Below are positions 1 to 7,755 of a stretch of DNA of 64,000 nucleotides, one piece after another. Numbering within the stretch: position 1 is the first letter of the stretch; every line of letters starts with the position of its first letter. The notes beneath the pieces were generated by a model. That model saw only the letters and a list, made by a program, of their open reading frames with translations. It did not search any database and was not told the origin of the DNA. The position numbers and the translations under genes were made by a program. The stretch is from positions 3,296,166 to 3,360,165 of the forward strand of contig NC_087069.1 of assembly GCF_963678635.1 (NCBI RefSeq). The letters are read 5' to 3'. Origin of the DNA: Symsagittifera roscoffensis (lineage: Eukaryota; Xenacoelomorpha; Acoela; Convolutidae).

Positions 1-1213
1 TCCTTTGAGTTGTGATTGTGAGCGGCATATCGATTGTAGTTGGTCATTCTCTCTCGAGTGTAGTGAGGTCGTCTTGTCTTTTGATGTTCGTCCTTGGTGT
101 TGTATTCTGATCTATATATTGCATCATGTGATTTTACATTTTATAAAACTTTTATTAGTTTAATATTTTTTAATAATGATTTTAGTTAGTTGTTTTCACA
201 AAAGCTTTTTGTTTTAGTTCGGTTATTTTGAAGAGTTACTCACCCTTGAGTAGCTCTTATTAAAAATAAAGGTGTGGTCACAAAGCGTGGATGTAGCGCG
301 GTGGGTTAGGCCGGCTATAGAGCATGCTCAGGACGTCCTTCCTGGTGGGTTAGGCCAGGTGTGGGAGTATGATTTCATGCGGTTTTTGTGAGGGGTCCTG
401 TTATGTGACAACGTTTTATGTTGGGTTTGTTGTGGTTTTTCTTATGTTTCGTTGGTTGTGTCCTTTTTTCAAAAATCAAATTGTTTGTGGTATGGGTTTG
501 TCTTTCGACTTTTTTGTGTTTTATTATTTCTTTCTAAGACTTTGTAATAGTCTTCAAAAGAATAAATTATCCAGTTTTAAACTGGGTTAATCCGGTTTGG
601 GTACCGTTGGTTTCCTTTTCTTAGTCATGCTGTTATTCTATGATTTGTGGTATTTAGTAAGCTGCGTTGGTTAGTTTTGTTTAGTATATGATTCCTTTCC
701 AACCGGGTTAAAGGAAAGTTTGAAACATGTTATTATATGTTAGAGTTGTTGAGTGTGAAAACTTGAAACTGAAATTCATTATTTTAAACAATTCTTCGTG
801 GGCGAGCTGTGCGAGTGTGGATAGAATTTCTGTGCGAATGAATGAAAATATCAAAAGGTTAGTACTGCAATTGCATTTTATTAATTTACTGCGTAGAATT
901 TGGAAATTTACTGCTAGTTATGGGGGAATTTTAAGATACAAATTTTCATCATAATTAGATTTACTGCTTTGGGGGAAAATTTTATAAATTAATTTACTGC
1001 ATTGGTATTATATTTATTTTAATTGTTGGTGCAAAAGTTTAATAGGGTCTTAAACAGTTTTGAAGAAGTTTGCTATTTTTTATTTTTCTTTTGTGAATTT
1101 TTCAGATGATCGAGGATGAAGGCTAAAAATCTAAAGAAAACATGAATAAAGAATGGTGAGTTTTTTCAATATTTTAATTAGTTAGTAATATTTACTTAAT
1201 TCATACTTACCTG
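1..1213. other. Probable 3' noncoding part of the env-retroelement
   Basis: No convincing gene is visible. The stretch lies just downstream (minus-strand sense) of the 593-aa accessory ORF and shares its C-poor plus strand, so it is probably 3' noncoding sequence of the same element. Small direct repeats are present: GTGGGTTAGGCC at 301-312 and 345-356, and TTTACTGC four times at 885, 907, 960 and 993. I found no sequence matching the region next to the putative primer site at 17,650, so the 3' LTR, if it exists, lies left of the window. The two short plus-strand ORFs here look like chance. Confidence 0.4.
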
Positions 1214-2995
1214 TTAGTCGTCGGGGAAAAAACCGTGGGGGAAGATGTCGTGAATTAGTTCTGAAGTTGTGAGTAGTTTAGCTAGAATGCGGATGATATT
1301 TTTAGTTTGAAGCAGTGGCCAAAGCAATTGAAGTGCCTTAATAGTGGTTAGTTCTTCAGTGCCTACTGCAAACTCATAAGGTGTGTTTTGGATTAAGTTA
1401 TATAATTTGTGGTTAAATTTAGTGTTGTGGATGAATTCTAAAATTGGGATTTCTATAGGCTGTACAAACTCGTGCGGGATAAGGAAGGGTCGGGATTCTT
1501 CGGCGTTGAAGGTCTTGGTGATGGGGCAGAAAATGTACATTTGGGTTATGGGGTCATAATTACGAAGAATACCATGGAGGTTAGTGTCTTTAATACAATA
1601 TGTGAAATTTAGGAAATACGGTGAAGTGTATTTTGAGTTGATGAATTGGAAACGATGGTGTGGTTGTCTAGATGGTGTGTGGAGGTCAAAGTGATTTTGG
1701 ATGAAGCGATAATAACTATATGTATGTGTTTGTTTAGTGCGCAACATAATATCGTGTGAGCAGTGTAAATCTCTTTCGTGTGGTGCAAGGAAATGAAAGG
1801 TTAGTGAAAAGATTTGGAAGCGTTCTTTAAAACTTTCGTATGCCTGTGTGTTTGTTAGTGCTTCTGAAATAATGTGATCAAACTTTCGGTCGAAGATGTT
1901 TAGTGTAAATACATATGGTGTCTTGATGAAAAATTTCTCGGTGATTTGTGGATTAGCGAAGCGATCGTCGTCTAAGAATTGATCTTGGTTAGCTCTGATG
2001 ATGTTGTGATCGTAGTATTCTAGTGTATATTCATTAGCTCTAGGTGCAGTGTGTGTTTTTAGTGATTTTTTATATCCAACGTAAGTAAACTGTCTAGCGG
2101 TTAGTGGTGTAGTTAGTTGATATAGCATGTCCTTATTTCGCTCTATATCGATGTGAGTGTTAGATAAGGGTAAGCAAAGAGGGTTAGTGAAATAATAGTA
2201 TGAGGTCCAAGAGAGAGTGGGCATTAAAACGTATTCATCTACAAAGTTGCGTGTTTCGTTAGCGTCGTGAGGGGTGTTTAAGGTGTATTGTGGAAACGAG
2301 GGTAAAGTGATAGCTAAAAATTCTTTAGTGTTAGTATGCTGGGGGTGGTTGATGTATTCACGGGCTGTTCCTGGTTTTGCTGGGAAAGGATGGTTGGGGA
2401 ATTTTCTTTTAAAAGTGCGGTAAGCTCTAGTTGTGTTTAGTGAAGATATAGTGGATGTGGATGATGGTGTTAATGATTCAGTATAATTTGTAGAGGGTGT
2501 AGGGGGATTGGATGAATCTGTAGTGGAGGAGATTTGGTTTATGGTCGGGGTGTTAAGATGGTAGGGTTGTTGTTGGAGGGTAATAAAATTATCTAATTCT
2601 GGGGAGATTCGGGGGGTGTCTGGAGAATGAGATGATTGGTCAGAATGGTATGAGGAGTAGGTTGGGGTGACTTGGGAAGCATAAGAGGGTGTGGGAGTGA
2701 TTGGGTCAGGGTTATTTGACAATATGGGTTGAAAAGGAGGTTGAGAAAAATTAGAAGGGTTATGAAAATTATTGGATGGGGACGGTTCTGAGTCGGCAAA
2801 TTCATCGGGGGTTTCAATATTCGGGTTATTTAGCTGTGAGATGGAGTATAAAACTGAAATATGTGAGTTAGTGTCGGAATTCATGCCTGATGTTACATTG
2901 CTAGAAAAAGCAAAAAGTGGTATGATTGGGATTGAAGAGGTAAGATTGGTTGGATGGGAATTTGATCGGTGTAGTGATCCAAGTTGGCGGCTCAT
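1214..2995 (-). CDS. Unrecognised 593-aa accessory protein of the env-retroelement
   Basis: I do not recognise this protein. Residues 1 to about 190 are rich in Ser, Thr, Pro and Asn and look disordered. From about 190 to the end the composition is that of a folded domain, with many aromatic residues, scattered His and Cys, and no obvious membrane segment. Its ATG (2993-2995) overlaps the TGA stop of the envelope ORF (2992-2994) as ATGA, which argues for translation by termination-reinitiation from the env message. It is the last ORF of the element, in the place where some retroviruses keep regulatory genes. Codon composition (A and C rich, G poor) matches the other ORFs of the element, so it is probably not a recent host capture. 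The uninterrupted 593-codon frame in AT-rich DNA suggests selection or a recent insertion. Function unknown. Confidence 0.8.
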   Translation of the reverse strand: MSRQLGSLHRSNSHPTNLTSSIPIIPLFAFSSNVTSGMNSDTNSHISVLYSISQLNNPNIETPDEFADSEPSPSNNFHNPSNFSQPPFQPILSNNPDPITPTPSYASQVTPTYSSYHSDQSSHSPDTPRISPELDNFITLQQQPYHLNTPTINQISSTTDSSNPPTPSTNYTESLTPSSTSTISSLNTTRAYRTFKRKFPNHPFPAKPGTAREYINHPQHTNTKEFLAITLPSFPQYTLNTPHDANETRNFVDEYVLMPTLSWTSYYYFTNPLCLPLSNTHIDIERNKDMLYQLTTPLTARQFTYVGYKKSLKTHTAPRANEYTLEYYDHNIIRANQDQFLDDDRFANPQITEKFFIKTPYVFTLNIFDRKFDHIISEALTNTQAYESFKERFQIFSLTFHFLAPHERDLHCSHDIMLRTKQTHTYSYYRFIQNHFDLHTPSRQPHHRFQFINSKYTSPYFLNFTYCIKDTNLHGILRNYDPITQMYIFCPITKTFNAEESRPFLIPHEFVQPIEIPILEFIHNTKFNHKLYNLIQNTPYEFAVGTEELTTIKALQLLWPLLQTKNIIRILAKLLTTSELIHDIFPHGFFPDD

Positions 2996-5610
2996 CGTGG
3001 GCTAAAAAAATTATTATTTTGAGATTGAAAAGCGGTGGTATGGGGCTGTTCAATAATTTGTTCATAAGTATTATCATCTTGTGATTGATGTGTCATTATA
3101 TGTTGGACGGGACTTTGCGATGTATTGAGTCGAAAATTTGGATTATGTGTGATTGCTAAATTTCGAAAATTTCGTGGGACTAGGGATAGTGGATGGTTAT
3201 TTGGTAGGGGTGGTAGTTGTGGTGCCGTTGGCTGTGTGTCGACATTGTTATGTTCTTCGTCGTATGTATTTTGTCGTGTTGTTATTTTTGTGTTATATTC
3301 TTTTATTTGTGCGTCTAAAAGAATTTTGTTTATAGATGTGGAAAAAATTCCAAAAAATCCTGCAAAGAGTATGCGTGCTACGCTTGCTTGTCTGTTTACT
3401 TGTGTGTGTATAGCACATGTATTGTAGATTCCTTTTAAGAGTGAGAAAAGAAATCCAATAAAGTTAAACATTGCGTATAAAATAGTCAATTTTTCTAAGA
3501 TGTAGTAGGGCCATCCTAGAAAATCAAGGATCTCATTTTTGAGTGTAACGAAGCTAAAAATGTTAATTGGTGATATATCTTGGGGACGGTATTTTTCGCC
3601 GTTTAGATATATATAATCTTTAATGTCTTTAAAATATCCGCTATAGTCTTGCGTGTAGATATCGGCAAATCCTGCGGTTTCTGCAAGTTTGCGTAAGTTT
3701 TGGTCTATTGATTGTCTTTGTATTGTGTCCATTTGTGTTAATAATTCCTGGAATTGTTGTGTTCTAATGTGATGTTGAAAATCTGATTTTGAGTATATTC
3801 CTATTGATTGTAAGTCTATATTTGGGTTTCGAGCGATAGCGCGAATGCTTTCTGGTGAAAATTTTTTGAGTGATTGCATTAATGTGGGATATGGAGTGAG
3901 AAGGTAATATTTATTTTCATCAGGGTTTAGTTGTACTACATTGTGGCTATTTTCTGATCCACATGGGACTGCGGTATCCCAGAAATAGGTTCTTCGTGAA
4001 AGTGTATCCACGAAATGTACTTTATTCTTATAAAAGATAGGGATTCTTTTATAACATCGTTTATCTTCAAAAACGTAGAGTGGTGATACTTTATTGGTAC
4101 AAGTATAAAACCATAAGATGTTTCCTTCGTAGTCTAAAAAATTTGATCTATTTCCTGATAATAAGTATCCTGCGTAGGGTATTTTTAATACTGCTAGTGC
4201 AAGTGATTGTAATATTTGTGTTCGTTCTAATTCGCATAGTTGGTGTAGTGTTTCTAATTCGGAGAGTGACATTTCTTGAAAAATTCGGCTAATTGTATAA
4301 TCTAGTTTCATATCTAAATGAATATTATAGTGGATATTACCGAAATATGTAGTATTCATTAGTGATAATTCTTGTAAGCGTGTGCTTCTGGTGTCATAAG
4401 GTTTTAGATGTCCACCAGGTTGTCCGTTGCTTTTTTCAAAATTAACTGGTATATAGGATGTTCCTTCGTTTAGAGGATGACCTGTGGCATATGGGTCGAT
4501 TTTTACTTTTCCAGTGGTCATGTCGAATCCTTTTTCGTATTCAACTAATATTTCAGAGTATTGTGTTCTGTGAAGTGGATTCCTGTATTTACATGCAAGT
4601 TCTGTTTCTTGATATATTTGAAAACGTGTCAATTTATTTTCTATATTGTCTATGTTTCTAAAATCGGAACTTAGTTTTCGTGATGGATGGACTTGTTCAT
4701 AAGGAATTGATTGTATGAAATATTTTTCGTGAAATTTTATCATACGAGCGTGTATTTTTGCTACTTGAAATGTTGTACATGTATCTTCGGGGAACCAAAC
4801 AATTGTTGCTTGTGTTCTTGTTGTAGGGTCGCAATATCCTTGATCATTTTTACAAGGTAGTCGGATTCCTTGATAGATCATTGTATTATCAGATAAATCT
4901 CGTGTGAGTTGTATTTTTTCGAGTTGTATTTTCCAATCGAAAAACATTATTTCTTGGTATCCTTTATTTTTTGTGTCTGCTTTGCAGTTTGATGGGTTAT
5001 TTATACCAATGTGTGGTATCCAATGTTTATCATGTAGGTCATAGGTTAATCGTCCGTGTGCGCCGTTATACGGGTATTTTTCGTCTAGTTTTATATGTCC
5101 TTGGTGTCTTTCAAGTTGTGATTGATGTACAGAGTCTGAAAAAACTTGAAAATTAACTAATTTTCTTTGGGAGTTTTTATTTTGTGTGATGTTTAGTCTA
5201 AGTAATTCATTTTTACAATCGTCGGGATTGAGATGTAAAAGACGTTCTATATTACTTTGATAGAATGATTCATGGTCAAGTCGGTTTTTGTTGCCGTTGG
5301 AGACTTGTGAACAATGTACTTTCTTTTCGGAGAATGTCGCTGTGAATTTATAACCTGTAACTGTTGTTGCTCGGGCTTTTGAATAGAGTGTTGCTATGAT
5401 ATCTGTGGTTTCTATAGCTTGTGGTTCTGTTTCACATTGTGATACTTGATTTATTGCATATTTATGTAGTGTTTTTTGTTCATTTTCTTCGCAATCGTAA
5501 TGTGTTACTAATAAATCTTGTGGTCCTGTACGAGGGGAAGGGTTTATGTTTTGATTTGAGGTTACTAGAAAAAAGAGTTGGAGAAAAATTAATAATTTTA
5601 GAATATACAT
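2992..5610 (-). CDS. env: Envelope-like membrane glycoprotein (872 aa)
   Basis: This is a class I transmembrane protein by layout. It has a hydrophobic signal peptide (about residues 1-18), a long Cys-containing ectodomain with several N-glycosylation sequons (for example NIT, NTT, NRS), then a hydrophobic stretch near residues 700-740, a second near 745-765, and a polar tail of about 100 residues. That layout and its place after integrase identify it as the env gene of the retroelement, acting at the membrane in particle entry if functional. The tail contains PTAP followed by PPLP, resembling an ESCRT late domain, and YEQI, a YxxPhi-type sorting signal. The ATG overlaps the end of the Met-less upstream frame by 13 bases, and the stop overlaps the next start as ATGA. 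The sequence reminds me of class III (gB or chuvirus-like) glycoproteins, but that is a weak impression. No internal stop is present. Confidence 0.7.
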   Translation of the reverse strand: MYILKLLIFLQLFFLVTSNQNINPSPRTGPQDLLVTHYDCEENEQKTLHKYAINQVSQCETEPQAIETTDIIATLYSKARATTVTGYKFTATFSEKKVHCSQVSNGNKNRLDHESFYQSNIERLLHLNPDDCKNELLRLNITQNKNSQRKLVNFQVFSDSVHQSQLERHQGHIKLDEKYPYNGAHGRLTYDLHDKHWIPHIGINNPSNCKADTKNKGYQEIMFFDWKIQLEKIQLTRDLSDNTMIYQGIRLPCKNDQGYCDPTTRTQATIVWFPEDTCTTFQVAKIHARMIKFHEKYFIQSIPYEQVHPSRKLSSDFRNIDNIENKLTRFQIYQETELACKYRNPLHRTQYSEILVEYEKGFDMTTGKVKIDPYATGHPLNEGTSYIPVNFEKSNGQPGGHLKPYDTRSTRLQELSLMNTTYFGNIHYNIHLDMKLDYTISRIFQEMSLSELETLHQLCELERTQILQSLALAVLKIPYAGYLLSGNRSNFLDYEGNILWFYTCTNKVSPLYVFEDKRCYKRIPIFYKNKVHFVDTLSRRTYFWDTAVPCGSENSHNVVQLNPDENKYYLLTPYPTLMQSLKKFSPESIRAIARNPNIDLQSIGIYSKSDFQHHIRTQQFQELLTQMDTIQRQSIDQNLRKLAETAGFADIYTQDYSGYFKDIKDYIYLNGEKYRPQDISPINIFSFVTLKNEILDFLGWPYYILEKLTILYAMFNFIGFLFSLLKGIYNTCAIHTQVNRQASVARILFAGFFGIFSTSINKILLDAQIKEYNTKITTRQNTYDEEHNNVDTQPTAPQLPPLPNNHPLSLVPRNFRNLAITHNPNFRLNTSQSPVQHIMTHQSQDDNTYEQIIEQPHTTAFQSQNNNFFSPR

Positions 5611-6734
5611 GTGTATGATAATCCTGAGTATGGGTTATAAAATGTAATGTAACCAATTGTGTTTTTGGTATATCTGTCGTATTTGTATATTACTTCAGTA
5701 GTTATAAACGGTGGTGGTAGTGATTGAGCTGTTATGTTAGGTGGTTTTAATGGGTAGGGATGTTGTGTAATATTGTTTAATTTAACTGTGATTTCAAACT
5801 TTAATTGTAAACTGTTTTGTTGGAGTATTTGAATATTGTGATCACGGATATCGTTGTGAATATCTTGGCGATATTGTAATCTATTAAGTGCCCAGTTATG
5901 AAGGCGGTTACTTTCTTGATGTTGTCCAAATAATGGTGGAGGTGCTGTAAATGTATTCCAATCTAATCTTAAAGGAATATTTATTGATGATTGTTCTCGA
6001 TATCTGGCGTCGAGATTATTTGGAAAATTTAAGTTAAAGGGTAGTGGTGAAAATTGGCTTATTGATGGTGTTGATGGTAGTGATAATGTTTCTGGTAGTG
6101 ATGAGGATGTTGTTGTATCCGTAGAAATATCTATGGGGTCATTGACTAAATTTGGTTCACCTTGTGTGAATGAATGTGTAGTCCAATATGGAAATCGTGA
6201 TGTTTGGTTTGGGGGGTTAAAAGGATTTTCACGTATTTGTTCAGATGTTGGTGTTGAACCTAAGTAATCTGATGGTAAGCTTGAGGTGCTACGTTGTGAA
6301 AGAAGTGTAGGGGTTTCTGGTAATATACCAGTGGTGTTTTCTGGAGTGGTTTGTGATGGGGATTGAGGTATATCAAAATGAACTCGGGGAGTTTGAAAAT
6401 TTCTATTTCGTCGAGGATGTATAATTTGTCTATTTATTTCTGTTGTGTTTTGGTTTTGACTAAGGTTTCGTATTCTACTTAGTTCTTGTGGTAGTGTTGG
6501 GTAAAGATTATATGTTGGTTCACTTAGAGATGCTTGTCGTTGAACTGGTTCTAGTGGTTCAGATAAACGAGCGTGCCGTTCTTCAAAAGTGTATGGATTG
6601 TCTTGAAAAGAAATTCGTGTAGATGTTTGAGGATTTTGAGTAGTTGAAGGTGGTGTTGGATTATCTTGGGATGATGTCGGTGAAGACTGATTCTGTGACT
6701 GTTGGGTAGCAATTTTTGATGGATTTTTGAATTG
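5598..6734 (-). CDS. 378-codon open frame without any ATG (Pro/Ser/Thr/Gln-rich)
   Basis: I read this frame directly on the minus strand from the base after a TAA (6735-6737) to a TAA at 5598-5600. It is 378 codons long and contains no methionine. The first two thirds are Pro, Ser, Thr, Gln and Asn rich and probably disordered. The last third has more hydrophobic and aromatic residues and a short acidic-basic segment, and it ends with a Tyr-rich tail that overlaps the env start. An uninterrupted frame of this length in roughly 65% AT DNA, with biased composition matching its neighbours, is unlikely by chance. Frameshifting from the preceding 62-aa ORF is not simple, because both frames are closed by stops only a few bases apart at 6735-6742. 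A spliced leader exon or non-AUG initiation would be needed. A gag-like, matrix-like or surface-subunit role cannot be told apart from sequence alone. Confidence 0.65.
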   Translation of the reverse strand, partial: QFKNPSKIATQQSQNQSSPTSSQDNPTPPSTTQNPQTSTRISFQDNPYTFEERHARLSEPLEPVQRQASLSEPTYNLYPTLPQELSRIRNLSQNQNTTEINRQIIHPRRNRNFQTPRVHFDIPQSPSQTTPENTTGILPETPTLLSQRSTSSLPSDYLGSTPTSEQIRENPFNPPNQTSRFPYWTTHSFTQGEPNLVNDPIDISTDTTTSSSLPETLSLPSTPSISQFSPLPFNLNFPNNLDARYREQSSINIPLRLDWNTFTAPPPLFGQHQESNRLHNWALNRLQYRQDIHNDIRDHNIQILQQNSLQLKFEITVKLNNITQHPYPLKPPNITAQSLPPPFITTEVIYKYDRYTKNTIGYITFYNPYSGLSYTCIF

Positions 6735-6739
6735 TTACT

Positions 6740-6928
6740 TTAGTGGGAAGGTTTATGTTTATTATAATATTCTTCCAAAAAAATAATTAGAAAAATTGTT
6801 GCTAGGGCAAATGTGATGATTGCTTTCTTTATACATTTACATATGGTCAAAATGAGGGATGATAAAAATGTTATGAAAATTACAAACAATAAAAAAATAT
6901 CAGTTCTACTGAAAATTGTTCGTATCAT
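6740..6928 (-). CDS. Small membrane protein (62 aa), second of a pair
   Basis: This short ORF is strongly hydrophobic. It has one membrane segment around residues 11-30, a basic Cys-containing loop (KCIKK), a second segment around 35-52, and a charged end. Its ATG (6926-6928) overlaps the TGA of the preceding small ORF (6925-6927) as ATGA, the same arrangement seen between env and the 593-aa ORF. The two-span hairpin with a basic loop is the shape of small viral ion-channel proteins, but no family is recognised and the size is small enough that chance cannot be excluded. It lies between integrase and the Met-less frame of the element. Confidence 0.45.
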   Translation of the reverse strand: MIRTIFSRTDIFLLFVIFITFLSSLILTICKCIKKAIITFALATIFLIIFLEEYYNKHKPSH

Positions 6929-7155
6929 TTAGACAAGTTGTGAAAATCGTACCTGTGGATATATTCAAGGGTTTTGGAAAGTTGGAGGAATAGTTCGAGT
7001 ATAGTGTAGAAAATTAAAAAAATGTTACAAAAAATGATTAAGATTATTAGAAAAGATTCAAGTATATCAAAAAGAAATATTATAAAGGCTTCAAGTATTG
7101 AAAAAAAATGTTTAAAATTTATAAGTATTTGAGCAACTGTTTGAGAGAAAAGCAT
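6925..7155 (-). CDS. Small membrane protein (76 aa), first of a pair
   Basis: This short ORF is dominated by Phe, Ile and Leu, with a long hydrophobic stretch around residues 20-58 that could span a membrane once or twice, followed by a polar tail. Its ATG directly follows the TAA of a 50-codon Met-less frame (7156-7308), and its TGA overlaps the next ORF as ATGA. This head-to-tail packing supports a real polycistronic cassette, though AT-rich DNA easily encodes hydrophobic peptides by chance. No homologous family is recognised. Confidence 0.4.
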   Translation of the reverse strand: MLFSQTVAQILINFKHFFSILEAFIIFLFDILESFLIILIIFCNIFLIFYTILELFLQLSKTLEYIHRYDFHNLSK

Positions 7156-7755
7156 TTAAGAAATGATCTCTTGGTCGAATATTTTTTGCTGTTTGAGGCG
7201 ATTTTCTAGTGTGGTCGAATTATTTATTAGTTTTTTGACAAGTGGGTTGAGTTTTGGAAAAAATTGTTGGGGGCAATTTTCATGGTGACTGGGAGGTCGT
7301 CTTTTTCTTTATTTTTGTTTGTCAAATGATCCGGGGTATGGTGAGATTTTTATACTTTAGGCTAATTAAAATCTTCATTTTGTTACTTTAGGCTAAGTTA
7401 TCAAATTTGTTTTGGGGGTATTCGTGGTCTGAGTTGGGGAAATATTGTTGATCTTTGGGTTATTAGATAAGGGAGGGGTACGGTATTATGGTGATATTTA
7501 TTTTAGCTGTCAAGTTGGAGTGGTTTGCTTATTTTTGACCTGGAGGTTGTAAAGTTATAGTTAGAGATGTGCCTGGAGTTCTAGATTATTCGTCTAATTG
7601 ATCTTAGTTTGAGTTAGAGAAAGTGGCGGATTGGATGAATCCTATTGGTCTATTTTGAACTAGAATTATTGCGTACTTGTGAGCATGTTATTTTGAAAAA
7701 ATGAAATGAAAACTGTTACGGAGGTTTCAAGATTGTGAAGTATAAAATCTTAAAA
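7156..7755 (-). other. Spacer between integrase and accessory ORFs
   Basis: About 600 bases separate the integrase stop from the first small membrane ORF. The proximal part (7156-7308) holds a 50-codon frame without ATG, polar and Lys/Asn/Gln rich, ending in TAA immediately before the next ATG. It could be the 3' part of a spliced exon. The rest shows no coding frame. A short direct repeat ACTTTAGGCTAA occurs near 7,352 and 7,384. A splice acceptor for a subgenomic env message would be expected here but cannot be pinned down by eye. Confidence 0.35.

Noticed and set aside
369-5618. Plus-strand ORFs within 369-16,268
   Set aside because: They lie opposite the long retroelement ORFs and are Phe/Val/Leu/Cys-rich, as expected for the complement of A/C-rich coding sequence.
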